Below, piece after piece: positions 9,945 through 20,074 of a stretch of 64,000 nt of DNA. Positions within the stretch are counted from its first letter, which is position 1. Each line of letters begins with the position of its first letter. The notes beneath the pieces were generated by a model that saw nothing but the letters and a program-made list of their open reading frames with translations, was not told the DNA's origin and made no database searches. The position numbers were made by a program, and so were the translations under genes. The stretch is from Pseudomonas profundi (GTDB lineage: Bacteria; Pseudomonadota; Gammaproteobacteria; Pseudomonadales; Pseudomonadaceae), in NCBI RefSeq assembly GCF_008638305.1, contig NZ_VTPZ01000011.1, forward strand, positions 1 through 64,000, given 5' to 3'.

Positions 9945-11363
9945 ATGACTGAGATGATTATCGAATCCGTCTACTTCATAACGGCATTGCTGTTCATTTA
10001 CGGATTGAAGCGTATGGCGAGTCCGGTTACCGCGCGTTCCGGCATCCTGATTGCCGGTGTCGGCATGGTGCTGGCTGTGCTGGCCGCTTTCCTTTATGGG
10101 CTTGATGTCAGCGAGCGGGCACAGCCGCATCTGAGCATGAACCTGGCTCTGGTGCTGATCGCCCTGGGACTGGGTCTGGGTTGGGCATGGTACAGCGGCA
10201 AGAAGGTCGCGATGACCGATATGCCGCAAATGGTTGCGTTGTACAACGGTATGGGTGGCGGCGCAGCGGCTGCCATTGCAGCAATGGAACTGTATTCCGG
10301 TAACGCCCAGGCGCACGGCGTGGTGGTGTCAATGTTGGCGGTGCTCGGCGGGCTGATTGGTTCGGTTGCGCTGTCCGGCTCGCTGATTGCCTGGGCCAAG
10401 CTCGACGGCCGCATGAACGGGACCATACGGTTGCCGGCGCAACAGTTGATCAACGCGGTGCTGTTTTTTGTCACGCTCGGGATTGGCGCGGCAATTATCG
10501 GCTCCGGAGTCGGCGGTGGCGTTTCGATGCTGTTGATCTCGGTGTTCTTTATCGCTGCTCTGGCGCTGGGCGTGATGCTGACCACGCCAATCGGCGGCGC
10601 CGATATGCCCGTGGTGATATCCCTGTACAACGCCTTCACCGGCCTGGCGGTTGCGTTTGAGGGTTTTGTACTGCAGAACCCGGCGATGATCATTGCCGGC
10701 ACCGTAGTCGGTTCCGCCGGTACGCTTCTGACATTGATGATGGCCAAGGCAATGAACCGTCCGGTATCCAATGTGATCTTCAGCCAGTTCGGTGGCGATG
10801 ACGACAGCGACGCAGGGGACATAGAAGGTTCGATGAAGCCCGCGGATGCCTCCGACGCGGCCATTGCCATGTACTACGCCAGCAAGGTGATTATCGTGCC
10901 CGGTTATGGTCTGGCTGTAGCGCAGGCGCAGCACAAGCTCTATGAGTTCGTGAAACTGCTGCAGAAGCAGGGCGTGGACGTGGCATTTGCCATTCATCCG
11001 GTTGCCGGACGCATGCCCGGTCACATGAACGTGCTGCTGGCCGAGGCGGGCGTGCCCTACGACATTATTTACGACCTGGAAGACATCAACGAGGAATTCC
11101 AGCAAGCGGACGTGGCCATCGTTCTCGGGGCCAACGACGTGGTCAACCCGGCCGCGCGCACGCGCAAGTCAAGCCCGATTTACGGCATGCCGATTCTCAA
11201 CGTGGATATGGCGCGCCAGGCCTATGTGGTCAAGCGCGGGCAGGGCAAGGGCTACTCGGGCGTCGAGAACGAGCTGTTCTATGCGGACAACACCTCAATG
11301 GTATATGGCGACGCGCAGAAGGTAATGGTGCAGATGATTGATGCGGTGAAGTCGCTCGGGTGA
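9945..11363 (+). CDS. pntB: NAD(P) transhydrogenase subunit beta
   Basis: The 472-residue beta subunit carries the remaining membrane helices (about residues 1-270) and the soluble NADP-binding domain III (about 300-472). Domain III motifs are intact: VPGYGLAVAQAQHKLYE, HPVAGRMPGHMNVLLAEAGVPYD and the NDVVNPAAR loop. It ends the pntAA-pntAB-pntB operon, followed at once by a strong terminator. Confidence 0.95.
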   Translation: MTEMIIESVYFITALLFIYGLKRMASPVTARSGILIAGVGMVLAVLAAFLYGLDVSERAQPHLSMNLALVLIALGLGLGWAWYSGKKVAMTDMPQMVALYNGMGGGAAAAIAAMELYSGNAQAHGVVVSMLAVLGGLIGSVALSGSLIAWAKLDGRMNGTIRLPAQQLINAVLFFVTLGIGAAIIGSGVGGGVSMLLISVFFIAALALGVMLTTPIGGADMPVVISLYNAFTGLAVAFEGFVLQNPAMIIAGTVVGSAGTLLTLMMAKAMNRPVSNVIFSQFGGDDDSDAGDIEGSMKPADASDAAIAMYYASKVIIVPGYGLAVAQAQHKLYEFVKLLQKQGVDVAFAIHPVAGRMPGHMNVLLAEAGVPYDIIYDLEDINEEFQQADVAIVLGANDVVNPAARTRKSSPIYGMPILNVDMARQAYVVKRGQGKGYSGVENELFYADNTSMVYGDAQKVMVQMIDAVKSLG

Positions 11364-11380
11364 CCGAAACCGATTGGCAC

Positions 11381-11414
11381 AAAAAAAACCGCAGCGTGAG
11401 TCTGCGGTTTTTTT
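11381..11414 (+). terminator. Rho-independent terminator after pntB
   Basis: The stem AACCGCAG (11387-11394) pairs with CTGCGGTT (11402-11409), with an A-run before and a T-run after, so it can act in both directions. It lies 17 bp past the pntB stop. Confidence 0.9.
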
Positions 11415-11514
11415 GTGGCTACCGCACTGAAGCGGAACCAGTGTGGCCGGGGCTGCCCCCGGCCTGTGTGGCGCAATATTCCACCAGCCGAGGTGGAATT
11501 GGTCCTTTCTGGGC

Positions 11515-12951
11515 TTACTTGGCCTTGGCGTTGTAACCGAAGATCGATTTCACTTCGAGGAAATCCTCGAAACCGTAGTGACCCCATTCGCGGCCGTTAC
11601 CAGACTCCTTGTAGCCACCGAAGGGCGCCTTGTTGTCGAGCGGTGCGCCATTCAGGTGAACCATGCCGGTACGAATCCGGCGTGCAATGCGCCGGGCGCG
11701 TTCCGGGTCGCCGGCCGATATATAGCCGGACAGGCCGTAGGAGGTGTCATTGGCGATACGTACAGCTTCTTCCTCGTCTTCATAACCGATGATGGTGAGC
11801 ACCGGCCCGAAGATCTCTTCGCGGGCGATTTTCATGTCATTGGTGACGTGACTGAAAATGGTTGGCTTGACGTAGTAGCCTTTCTCCAGGCCATCAGGCC
11901 GACCTGTACCGCCCACAACCAGCTTGGCGCCTTCCTCGATACCGGCGGCGATCAGGCCCTGAATCTTGCTCCACTGCGCCTCGGAAGCAACCGGCCCGAT
12001 AACAGTATCGTCAGCCCTGGGGTCGCCCGGCTTGACCTTGGCGGCCACGGCTTGAGCGATAGCGCTGACTTCATCCATGCGGCTGTTAGGGACCAGCATG
12101 CGGGTAGGGGCATTACAGGACTGACCGCTGTTGTTCATGCACGACATGACGCCATGGGCGACCATTTTCTCGAAGTTGACGTCGTCCAGAAGGATGTTTG
12201 CGGACTTGCCGCCCAGCTCAAGCGCCACGCGCTTGATAGTGTCAGCACCGCTCTTCATGACCTGACGTCCGGCACCGGTAGAACCAGTGAACGACATCAT
12301 GTCGATGCCCCAGTGGGCGGACATGGCAGCACCGACGGTGGGGCCGTCGCCATTGATGAGGTTGAAGACGCCCGGTGGTACGCCGGCTTCATCCAGAATT
12401 TCCGCCAGCAGCAGCGCGGATAGCGGCGCGACTTCAGAGGGTTTGAGTACCATGGTGCAGCCGGTCGCCAAGGCAGGGCCGATCTTGCAGGTCAGCTGGT
12501 TCATTGGCCAGTTCCAGGGCGTGATCAGGCCGCACACGCCAATCGGTTCTTTAACCACCAGGGTTGTGCCGATCTCTTCTTCAAATTCGAAGTCCTTCAG
12601 GACTTCCAGCGCCGTGGCGAAGTGACCGAGACCAGACGGGGCCTGAGCCTGCTTGGACAGTTTGGCAGGTGCGCCCATTTCCATGGAGATGGCTTCGGCT
12701 ACTTCCGGCATGCGCTTATGGAACACCGCGATAACGCGCTCGAGCAATGCGATGCGTTCTTCGCGGCTGGTCTGGGAATAGCTTTCGAAGGCTTTGCGCG
12801 CTGCGGCGACAGCCAGGTCAACGTCCTCGTGATTACCTAAGGCAATAGTGGCTACGACTTCTTCGGTGGCGGGATTGATGACATCGGCGCTACCGGTGCC
12901 CTGGGGTTCGACCCACTGACCGTTGATATAGAACTGCTTGTGGTGGCTCAT
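11515..12951 (-). CDS. Aldehyde dehydrogenase family protein
   Basis: This 478-residue NAD(P)-dependent enzyme oxidises an aldehyde to the acid. The ALDH fold is complete: NPATEEVVA near residue 26, PWNWPM near 145, the Rossmann FTGSTGAGR near 221, general-base E245 in ALELGGKS, and catalytic C279 in NSGQSCNAPTR. The sequence resembles broad-specificity ALDHs of the DhaS/YcbD kind; the natural aldehyde is unknown. AAGGAG lies about 10 nt before the ATG. It is monocistronic, tail to tail with pntB. Confidence 0.9.
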   Translation of the reverse strand: MSHHKQFYINGQWVEPQGTGSADVINPATEEVVATIALGNHEDVDLAVAAARKAFESYSQTSREERIALLERVIAVFHKRMPEVAEAISMEMGAPAKLSKQAQAPSGLGHFATALEVLKDFEFEEEIGTTLVVKEPIGVCGLITPWNWPMNQLTCKIGPALATGCTMVLKPSEVAPLSALLLAEILDEAGVPPGVFNLINGDGPTVGAAMSAHWGIDMMSFTGSTGAGRQVMKSGADTIKRVALELGGKSANILLDDVNFEKMVAHGVMSCMNNSGQSCNAPTRMLVPNSRMDEVSAIAQAVAAKVKPGDPRADDTVIGPVASEAQWSKIQGLIAAGIEEGAKLVVGGTGRPDGLEKGYYVKPTIFSHVTNDMKIAREEIFGPVLTIIGYEDEEEAVRIANDTSYGLSGYISAGDPERARRIARRIRTGMVHLNGAPLDNKAPFGGYKESGNGREWGHYGFEDFLEVKSIFGYNAKAK

Positions 12952-13130
12952 GAAATGCCGGCTCCTTGAGTTGGTGACGAAGAATAGTCCAACGATAGCA
13001 CTGTCCGCGCTTTTGTATCACCGGTTTTGCACTAGATCACCGTTGGTTATCCCTGCCAATGTGTTCGGTTTCACGCACAGGGTGATGGCTTTATACTATC
13101 CAGCCGCTCCGGCTTGCGGCGCCCGCCATA

Positions 13131-13155
13131 ATACTTGACTAAAACACTTGGATAT
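13131..13155 (+). promoter_or_regulatory. IscR type 1 binding site over the suf promoter
   Basis: The 25 bp here match the enterobacterial type 1 IscR consensus (ATASYYGACTRWWWYAGTCRRSTAT) at 22 positions by eye. It contains a -35-like TTGACT (13134-13139), with a possible -10 CATAGT at about 13158-13163, and ends 43 bp before the iscR ATG. In E. coli, [2Fe-2S]-IscR binds such sites to repress its own operon, so the same autorepression is inferred here. The -10 assignment is tentative. Confidence 0.8.
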
Positions 13156-13197
13156 TGCATAGTTTTGCCTAAGTTGAACCTCCTCCCAGGAGCTAGA

Positions 13198-13674
13198 ATG
13201 CGTCTGACAACCAAAGGCCGCTATGCAGTCACTGCCATGCTCGATCTGGCTTTGCATGCGGACCAGGGACCCATAACCCTGGCCGATATCTCGATGCGCC
13301 AGGGCGTTTCGATTTCGTATCTGGAGCAGTTGTTCGCCAAACTTCGGCGCAGCCGGCTGGTTGAAAGCGTTCGGGGCCCGGGCGGCGGGTACCGTCTCGC
13401 TGGCGGTCCGGACATGATCAGCGTGGCGCAGATAGTTGAAGCGGTTAACGATTCGATGGACGCCACGCGCTGCCTGGGAAAAGGCGACTGTCAGGACGGC
13501 GAGATCTGTCTGACCCACCATCTCTGGACTGATCTCAGTAATCGTCTGCGTAATTTTCTGAATGATATAACCCTGGCCGAACTGGTTTCCCGTGAAGATA
13601 TTCAGCGGGTGCGTTCGCGGCAGGACCGGGGCTGCTCGGGCGCTGCCGAGCCAGTCCTGGAACGCATTATCTAG
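13198..13674 (+). CDS. iscR: Fe-S cluster assembly transcriptional regulator IscR
   Basis: The 158-residue Rrf2-family protein begins [15 protein letters not shown]. It has an N-terminal winged helix with recognition segment [14 protein letters not shown] (about 37-50) and the GPGGGYRL wing. Cluster ligands C92, C98, C104 and H107 fall at the same positions as in E. coli IscR. The cluster-bound form senses Fe-S status. The ATG has AGGAG 7 nt upstream. It is the first gene of the suf operon; in P. aeruginosa iscR heads an isc operon instead. Confidence 0.93.
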   Translation: MRLTTKGRYAVTAMLDLALHADQGPITLADISMRQGVSISYLEQLFAKLRRSRLVESVRGPGGGYRLAGGPDMISVAQIVEAVNDSMDATRCLGKGDCQDGEICLTHHLWTDLSNRLRNFLNDITLAELVSREDIQRVRSRQDRGCSGAAEPVLERII

Positions 13675-13788
13675 ATCTAGCGGCCCAAGAGCCGATCGAA
13701 GAGTGCAGCGTCTCATGGCGTTGTGAAGCCTGAAACGAATTGGCAGCAAGTTGTCACACGGCAATTGCTGCGAAATTGAGGTGATACC

Positions 13789-15225
13789 GTGTCTCAGCAA
13801 GTCGAAAACCTGATCAAGAAGGACTACGCGGCCGGGTTTCACTCTGCCATCGAGTCCGACACTTTACCGCCGGGTCTTAACGAAGAAGTCGTGCGGTTTA
13901 TTTCGGCCAAGAAGGGAGAGCCTGAGTGGTTGCTGGAATGGCGTCTGAAGGCGTTCCGTGCCTGGCAGGAAATGGAAGAGCCGACCTGGGCCCACGTGCA
14001 TTATCCCGAGATAGACTTCCAGTCTGTTTCCTACTTCTCCTCGCCCAAGAGCATGGCTGACAAGCCCAAGAGCCTGGACGAAGTCGACCCCGAACTCATT
14101 GCTACCTACGAAAAGCTCGGTATCCCGCTGCATGAGCAGGAGATGCTCGCTGGCGTGGCGGTTGATGCAGTATTCGACTCGGTATCGGTCGTGACGACCT
14201 TCCGCGCCAAACTGGAAGAAGCGGGTGTTATTTTCTGCCCGATCAGCGAAGCCGTGCACCGTTGTCCGGAACTGGTCCAGAAATATCTCGGCAGTGTGGT
14301 TCCGCAGAAGGATAACTACTACGCTGCGCTGAATTCCGCGGTGTTCTCTGACGGCTCGTTCGTCTATATCCCCAAGGGCGTACGTTGCCCTATGGAGCTG
14401 TCGACCTACTTCCGCATTAATGAAATGAACACCGGGCAGTTCGAGCGCACCCTGATCATTGCCGATGAAGGTTCACACGTCAGCTATCTGGAAGGCTGCA
14501 CCGCACCCATGCGTGACGAGAACCAGCTGCACGCTGCGGTCGTTGAACTGGTCGCGCTGGACGGTGCGCAGATCAAGTATTCGACAGTTCAGAACTGGTA
14601 TCCCGGCGACTCGGAGGGCAAGGGCGGCATCTATAACTTTGTGACCAAGCGCGGCCTGTGCCACGCCAACGCCAAGATTTCCTGGACGCAGGTCGAGACC
14701 GGCTCAGCGATCACCTGGAAATATCCCAGCTGCATCCTCAAGGGTGACAACAGTGTCGGTGAGTTCTACTCGGTGGCCCTTACCAACAACTGCCAGCAAG
14801 CCGATACCGGCACCAAGATGATTCACCTGGGCAAGAATACCCGCTCGACGATCATCGCCAAGGGCATTTCAGCGGGCCGCAGCAACAGCGCCTATCGTGG
14901 TCTGGTACGCATGAATCCCGGCGCCGAGGGCGCGCGGAATTTCACCCAGTGCGATTCGCTACTGATTGGTGACCGCTGTGGTGCGCATACCTTCCCCTAT
15001 ATCGAGAGCAAGAACCCGTCGGCGGTCGTGGAACACGAGGCAACCACCTCCAAGGTCAGCGATGACCAGATGTTCCTGTGCCAGCAACGCGGCCTCGATG
15101 CGGAGAAAGCCATCTCGATGATCGTCAACGGTTTCTGCCGCGAAGTGTTCAAGGAGTTGCCGATGGAGTTTGCCGTGGAAGCGGGCAAATTGCTTGAGGT
15201 CAGCCTCGAAGGCTCGGTGGGTTAA
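13789..15225 (+). CDS. sufB: Fe-S cluster assembly scaffold subunit SufB
   Basis: SufB is the scaffold subunit on which the SufBC2D complex builds nascent clusters. The 478-residue protein has the SufB/SufD beta-helix core ([27 protein letters not shown]) and the conserved C-terminal cysteine and histidine region ([47 protein letters not shown]). The start is GTG, with GAGGTGAT a few bases upstream. It follows iscR by 114 bp in the same operon. Confidence 0.96.
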   Translation: MSQQVENLIKKDYAAGFHSAIESDTLPPGLNEEVVRFISAKKGEPEWLLEWRLKAFRAWQEMEEPTWAHVHYPEIDFQSVSYFSSPKSMADKPKSLDEVDPELIATYEKLGIPLHEQEMLAGVAVDAVFDSVSVVTTFRAKLEEAGVIFCPISEAVHRCPELVQKYLGSVVPQKDNYYAALNSAVFSDGSFVYIPKGVRCPMELSTYFRINEMNTGQFERTLIIADEGSHVSYLEGCTAPMRDENQLHAAVVELVALDGAQIKYSTVQNWYPGDSEGKGGIYNFVTKRGLCHANAKISWTQVETGSAITWKYPSCILKGDNSVGEFYSVALTNNCQQADTGTKMIHLGKNTRSTIIAKGISAGRSNSAYRGLVRMNPGAEGARNFTQCDSLLIGDRCGAHTFPYIESKNPSAVVEHEATTSKVSDDQMFLCQQRGLDAEKAISMIVNGFCREVFKELPMEFAVEAGKLLEVSLEGSVG

Positions 15226-15280
15226 CCCGACCAGACGAACGCTTCACGCCACACTAATTCATAAGGTATCAGGCCAAAAT

Positions 15281-16030
15281 ATGTTATCAGTCAAAGGGTT
15301 GCACGCTAAAGTTGAAGACAATGATATCCTCAAGGGATTGGATATCGAGATCAAACCGGGTGAAGTTCACGCCATCATGGGGCCGAACGGTTCGGGTAAG
15401 AGCACCCTGGGGAACATTCTTTCTGGCCGTCCCGGTTACGAAGCCACCGCGGGCAGCATTACTTTCAAGGGTCAGGATCTGCTGGAGATGGATACCGAAG
15501 AACGAGCCCGTGAAGGACTGTTCCTGGCATTCCAGTATCCGGTCGAAATTCCCGGCGTGAGCAACATGGAGTTTCTGAAGGCCTCGGTTGATGCCAAGCG
15601 CAAGCACGCCGGCCTGGAGCCCCTGAGTTCGGTCGAATTCATGAAGCTGGCACGCGAAACCAGCAAGCGCGTCGACCTTGAGGCCAACTTCCTCAAGCGT
15701 GGCGTGAACGAAGGTTTTTCCGGCGGAGAGAAAAAGCGCAACGAGATCATGCAGATGATGCTGCTGGAGCCGGCGCTGTGCATTCTCGACGAGACCGACT
15801 CCGGTCTGGATATCGACGCACTGCAGGTAGTCGCCGACGGCGTCAACAGCATGCGCGACGGCAAGCGCAGCTTCATCGTGGTGACCCACTATCAGCGCCT
15901 GCTGGACTACATCGTTCCGGATTACGTCCATGTGCTCGCGGGTGGCAAGATCGTCAAGTCCGGCGACAAGAGCCTGGCGCTCGAACTCGAAGCCAAGGGC
16001 TATGGCTGGCTGGAAGGTGAGGTGGCCTGA
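15281..16030 (+). CDS. sufC: Fe-S cluster assembly ATPase SufC
   Basis: SufC is the ABC-type ATPase of the SufBC2D scaffold; it lacks membrane partners. The 249-residue protein has Walker A GPNGSGKST near residue 34, signature FSGGEKKRNEI near 146, Walker B CILDETDSGLD and the H-loop VVTHYQRLLDYI. ATG 15281 is chosen by the family N-terminus MLSVKGLHAKV. Its stop overlaps the sufD start by one base. Confidence 0.96.
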   Translation: MLSVKGLHAKVEDNDILKGLDIEIKPGEVHAIMGPNGSGKSTLGNILSGRPGYEATAGSITFKGQDLLEMDTEERAREGLFLAFQYPVEIPGVSNMEFLKASVDAKRKHAGLEPLSSVEFMKLARETSKRVDLEANFLKRGVNEGFSGGEKKRNEIMQMMLLEPALCILDETDSGLDIDALQVVADGVNSMRDGKRSFIVVTHYQRLLDYIVPDYVHVLAGGKIVKSGDKSLALELEAKGYGWLEGEVA

Positions 16031-17337
16031 TGAGCGATTTTCAGAATGTGGCGTTGCAACTGGCGGAGGCTCAACATAGCCCCGACTGGTTGCAGAGCTT
16101 GCGCGAGCGCGGCGCACTGAGCTGGTCTTCGGCCAGGTGGCCGACCCGCAAGACCGAGCTGTGGAAGAACACACCGCTGCAGCCATTGCAGAGCGACATG
16201 CCGTCGCGCTGGGCTGCAGCCACCGGCACTGACTGGCAACAGGATATCGAGCAGATCGATATCGATGCGACGCGGCTGGTGTTCGTCAATGGCCAGTTCA
16301 TGGCCGAGCTATCAAGTGATCTGCCGGAAGAGATCGTTCGCTTTGCCGATGCAAACGTTGCGCAGCGCCAGGTCATCGAGCAAAAACTTGGTACTGTGGT
16401 CGATGCTGAACGGCACTTGTTCGCTGCCCTGAGCAATGCCTGGGTAGCCGATGGCATTCTGGTTCAGGTGCCGCGCAACCGGTCGTTGGACAAGCCCATC
16501 TATGTGCTCAACGTGTCCACTCCGGAGGCTGAGCCTGCGGTCAGTAACCAGCGCGTACTCATGGTGTTGGAAGATGGCAGCCAGGCGGAGCTGATCGAGC
16601 ACTACGTTTCGGCGGACAGCAAGCAAAACGGTTTCGTTAACAGCCTGACCGAGGTGATCGTGGGTCAGAACGCCCAGGTGCAACATTACCGCATCAACCT
16701 GGAGCAGGAAGATCTGCTGCATGTGGGCGGGGTTCACGTGAACCTGCACCGCGACGCACGCTTCCATGGCTTCACCCTGGCCCAGGGCAGTCGGCTGAAG
16801 CGCATCGATTATCAGGTCAATCACCGGGGCGAGGGCGCTCACCTCGAGCTGCACGGCGTCTATCTGCCGCGCAACAAGCAGCTGATCGATTACCACACCA
16901 ACGTTGAGCACTGCGTGCCGCACTGCACGACTAATGAGGTGTTCCGCGGCATCATCGGTGACTCGGCCAAGGCCGTATTCAACGGCCGCATTCATATTCA
17001 TCCGCAGGCGCAGAAGACCCTGGCCGAACTCAGCAACAAGAATCTGCTGACGTCGCCTAACGCCGAGATCTACACCAAGCCCGAGCTTGAGATCTACGCC
17101 GATGACGTGCGCTGCGCCCACGGTGCGACCATCAGCCAGCTCAACGAAACGTCGCTGTTCTATCTGCAGAGCCGTGGCGTCGAGCGGGCTGAAGCGATCA
17201 GCATGCTCAGCTTCGGCTTCATCAACGAGCTGCTGACGCAAGTGCCAGAGCAAGCCATTCAGGATTACCTGCGCCCGCGCCTGACCACGCTATTCGGGCA
17301 GGGGAGTGAACTGCTGGGGCAGCTGGATTATGAATGA
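16030..17337 (+). CDS. sufD: Fe-S cluster assembly subunit SufD
   Basis: SufD pairs with SufB in the scaffold and is needed for iron acquisition. The 435-residue protein has a divergent helical N-terminus, the central beta-helix, and the conserved C-terminal block including NVEHCVPHCTTNEVFRG and EIYADDVRCAHGATISQL. It is translationally coupled to sufC (TGATG) and overlaps sufS by 8 bp. Confidence 0.95.
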   Translation: MSDFQNVALQLAEAQHSPDWLQSLRERGALSWSSARWPTRKTELWKNTPLQPLQSDMPSRWAAATGTDWQQDIEQIDIDATRLVFVNGQFMAELSSDLPEEIVRFADANVAQRQVIEQKLGTVVDAERHLFAALSNAWVADGILVQVPRNRSLDKPIYVLNVSTPEAEPAVSNQRVLMVLEDGSQAELIEHYVSADSKQNGFVNSLTEVIVGQNAQVQHYRINLEQEDLLHVGGVHVNLHRDARFHGFTLAQGSRLKRIDYQVNHRGEGAHLELHGVYLPRNKQLIDYHTNVEHCVPHCTTNEVFRGIIGDSAKAVFNGRIHIHPQAQKTLAELSNKNLLTSPNAEIYTKPELEIYADDVRCAHGATISQLNETSLFYLQSRGVERAEAISMLSFGFINELLTQVPEQAIQDYLRPRLTTLFGQGSELLGQLDYE

Positions 17338-18577
17338 TCTGAGCATGTCGGGCGTAGCGACCTTTGATGCCGAGAGGGTGCGTCAGGACTTCCCGATTCT
17401 GAATCAGGAGGTTAATGGCAACCCGCTGGTGTACCTGGATAATGCCGCGACCACGCAGAAGCCGGACGCAGTGATCCAGGCCATCGTTGATTACTACCGC
17501 ACCGACAACAGCAATGTGCACCGTGGCGCACACACGCTGGCTGACCGGGCGACCGAAAAGTTCGAAGCGGCCCGGCTAAAGGTGGCGTCCTACGTTAATG
17601 CAGGCGAAGCACGGCAGATTATCTGGACGCGCGGCACCTCCGAAGGCATCAACCTGGTTGCCTCCAGCTGGGGCCGTACGCACCTGAAGCAGGGCGACCG
17701 GGTACTCGTCTCGGCGATGGAACACCATTCCAATATCGTGCCCTGGCAGATGGTTGCGTTGGAAGTTGGTGCCACGGTCGAAGCCATTCCAGTGGATGAA
17801 ACCGGCACGCTGGACCTGGACGCGCTGGCTTCCATGCTCGATGAACGCGTGAAGATGGTAGCCTGCGGTCATGTATCAAACGCGCTGGGCACTATCAATC
17901 CGGTCGAGCAAATCATCGGTATGGCGCACGCCAGCGGCGCGCTGTGTCTGATCGATGGCGCGCAGGCAATCAGTCACTTCGATGTCGACGTTCAGGCGCT
18001 GGATTGCGATTTTTACGTGTTTTCTGCGCACAAGCTGTTTGGTCCGACCGGGCTTGGCGTGCTGTACGGCAAACTGGATTTGTTGCATGCAATGCCTCCC
18101 TATCAGGGCGGCGGGGAGATGATCGAGACGGTCAGCTTCGCCGGCACCACGTACAATCAGCTGCCCTACAAGTTTGAAGCCGGCACGCCGCATATAGCCG
18201 GTGTGATCGGATTTGGCGCGGCGATCGATTATCTGCAACAGCTCGATCGCCGCGGCGCGCAGGCGCATGAGCAGGCATTGCTCGCCTATGCGGAAAAGCG
18301 CGCTCAGGAAACGCCCGGCGTGCAGCTGATTGGCACCTCAGCATCCAAGACCAGCGTGTTAAGTTTTCTGCTGGAAGGCACACATCCGCAGGACGTCGGG
18401 ATGCTGCTCGATCAGCAGGGCGTGGCTGTACGCACCGGTAATCACTGTGCCCAGCCGATCATGGATCAGTTCGGTATTCCGGGCACCATCCGCGCCAGTT
18501 TCGCGTTCTATAACACCCTGTCCGATGTGGACCGTTTGTTTGAAGCATTGGCTAAAGCCAGACAGTTTCTTGTCTGA
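17330..18577 (+). CDS. sufS: Cysteine desulfurase SufS (group II)
   Basis: SufS is a PLP enzyme that removes sulfur from cysteine as an enzyme-bound persulfide. The 415-residue protein has the PLP lysine K235 in FSAHKLFGPTG, the histidine motif EHHSN, and the persulfide cysteine C373 in RTGNHCAQP, in the short loop typical of group II desulfurases that need SufE. The ATG at 17330 lies within the end of sufD. SufE is present three genes downstream, as expected. Confidence 0.96.
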   Translation: MNDLSMSGVATFDAERVRQDFPILNQEVNGNPLVYLDNAATTQKPDAVIQAIVDYYRTDNSNVHRGAHTLADRATEKFEAARLKVASYVNAGEARQIIWTRGTSEGINLVASSWGRTHLKQGDRVLVSAMEHHSNIVPWQMVALEVGATVEAIPVDETGTLDLDALASMLDERVKMVACGHVSNALGTINPVEQIIGMAHASGALCLIDGAQAISHFDVDVQALDCDFYVFSAHKLFGPTGLGVLYGKLDLLHAMPPYQGGGEMIETVSFAGTTYNQLPYKFEAGTPHIAGVIGFGAAIDYLQQLDRRGAQAHEQALLAYAEKRAQETPGVQLIGTSASKTSVLSFLLEGTHPQDVGMLLDQQGVAVRTGNHCAQPIMDQFGIPGTIRASFAFYNTLSDVDRLFEALAKARQFLV

Positions 18578-18589
18578 TAAGGAGTTCGC

Positions 18590-18946
18590 ATGAGCGTAGA
18601 ATCCTTCGATCCGGGTAGCCAGGTCGTCACCGTCACGCCCGCGGCACTCGAGCATTTCCGCCGACAACTGCATGGGCAGAACGGCAAGGCCGTACGGGTC
18701 AGCACCAAAAAGAGCGGCTGTACCGGCTTTATGTATGTGATTGATCTGGTCGAACAGGGCAGTGAGGACGATATCCAGTACCAGCTGGACGACGACGTCA
18801 AGCTGCTGCTCTCCCGCGACAGCCTGCCAATCCTGAGCGGCTCCGAGATCGATCTGGTCAAGGAAGGCATCAACAAGCAGATCAAGTTCATTAACCCTAA
18901 CGTCAAAGACCAGTGCGGTTGCGGCGAAAGCTTCAGTGTGAGTTGA
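18590..18946 (+). CDS. sufA: A-type Fe-S carrier SufA
   Basis: A-type carriers take clusters from the scaffold to apo-proteins. The 118-residue protein carries the three conserved cysteines, C44 in SGCTGF and C109/C111 in CGCGESF. SufA is preferred over IscA from operon context. The start has an AAGGAG about 6 nt upstream, and the stop is 1 bp before the next ATG. Confidence 0.92.
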   Translation: MSVESFDPGSQVVTVTPAALEHFRRQLHGQNGKAVRVSTKKSGCTGFMYVIDLVEQGSEDDIQYQLDDDVKLLLSRDSLPILSGSEIDLVKEGINKQIKFINPNVKDQCGCGESFSVS

Positions 18947-18947
18947 G

Positions 18948-19481
18948 ATGGAAAGACGCATGGTAGTTGCGCAGGCGGATTGTCCTGCGCGTCGTGTACC
19001 GGATGGCACTCCGCTGGTCATCCCCAAGGATACCTTCGTGACCATCACCCAGGCATTGGGCGGCAACTATACGGTGACGTATCAGGGGCAGATGGTGCGG
19101 GTCGACGGGACCGATGCGGCGAACCTGGGGCTGGAGCCCGAGTTGCTGAGCTTTCCTGAGCCGCAAGATGACCAGATCCGTGAAGAGCAGGTCTGGGAGG
19201 CGCTGGGTACCATTTATGATCCCGAGATCCCGGTTGATCTGGTCAATCTGGGGCTGGTGTATTCGGTCAAGATTGACCAGCAGGCCAAGCGTGTTGATAT
19301 CGAGATGACACTGACTGCGCCGGGCTGCGGCATGGGGCCGGTGCTGGTGGGCGATGTCGAGTATCGCGTGCAACGTGTCCCCAACGTCGAAACGGTCAAG
19401 GTTGATCTGGTATTTGATCCGCCCTGGAGTCGGGACATGATGAGCGAAGAAGCCCAGCTTGAAACCGGCATGTTCTTTTAA
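18948..19481 (+). CDS. sufT: Fe-S cluster maturation protein SufT (MIP18 family)
   Basis: The 177-residue protein fits SufT: an N-terminal part of about 80 residues, then a DUF59/MIP18 domain with the DPEIPVDLVNLGLVY motif and a cysteine in TAPGCGMGP. Related MIP18 proteins act in late Fe-S transfer in bacteria and eukaryotes. It is packed between sufA and sufE, which supports the role. Confidence 0.9.
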   Translation: MERRMVVAQADCPARRVPDGTPLVIPKDTFVTITQALGGNYTVTYQGQMVRVDGTDAANLGLEPELLSFPEPQDDQIREEQVWEALGTIYDPEIPVDLVNLGLVYSVKIDQQAKRVDIEMTLTAPGCGMGPVLVGDVEYRVQRVPNVETVKVDLVFDPPWSRDMMSEEAQLETGMFF

Positions 19482-19491
19482 GAGGTCCTGC

Positions 19492-19914
19492 ATGAGCCAG
19501 ATAGGCACCGATACCACCAGCGACGACATCGTCGAAACGCTGTCGTTCTTCGATAGCTGGGAAGATCGCTACAAATACATCATTGACCTGGGCAGGGAAC
19601 TGCCGCCGCTGGATGATGCTCATCGCACCGATGAAAATATAGTTCGCGGGTGCCAGAGCCAGGTGTGGCTGGTCAGCCGCAGGGAAGGGGACCGCTTTTT
19701 CTTTGATGCCGACAGTGATGCCTTTATCGTCAAAGGCCTGCTTGCCGTCGTTCTGGCCGCGTATAACGGCAAGACCGCCGAAGAGATCGGTAATTTCGAT
19801 ATCGAAGGCTATTTCGAGCAACTGAATCTGCTCAAGCACCTCAGTGTCACGCGTGGCAACGGCTTGCGCGCCATGGTCAAGCGCATCCAGAATACGGCCG
19901 CCGCCGCGAGCTGA
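19492..19914 (+). CDS. sufE: Cysteine desulfuration protein SufE
   Basis: SufE accepts the persulfide sulfur from SufS and carries it to the SufBCD scaffold. The 140-residue protein has the acceptor cysteine C54 in VRGCQSQVW and the DSWEDRYKYIIDLGRELPPL N-terminal signature. The ATG at 19492 has AGAGG about 6 nt upstream. It is the last gene of the eight-gene operon; I see no clear terminator after it. Confidence 0.94.
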   Translation: MSQIGTDTTSDDIVETLSFFDSWEDRYKYIIDLGRELPPLDDAHRTDENIVRGCQSQVWLVSRREGDRFFFDADSDAFIVKGLLAVVLAAYNGKTAEEIGNFDIEGYFEQLNLLKHLSVTRGNGLRAMVKRIQNTAAAAS

Positions 19915-20074
19915 CGGTTGTTGCGTATTTCTGGATTGGTGGGTGAAAACACCACGGGAATGGAAAAACTCTGTGCCATTCGAATGGTCGTGTTCTGACC
20001 AGTCGGTCGATGGTCGGTTTCTGCTGGTTGATATCAAAATGATATTGCGGTATTGACGTTAGAAGGTTACTGTT

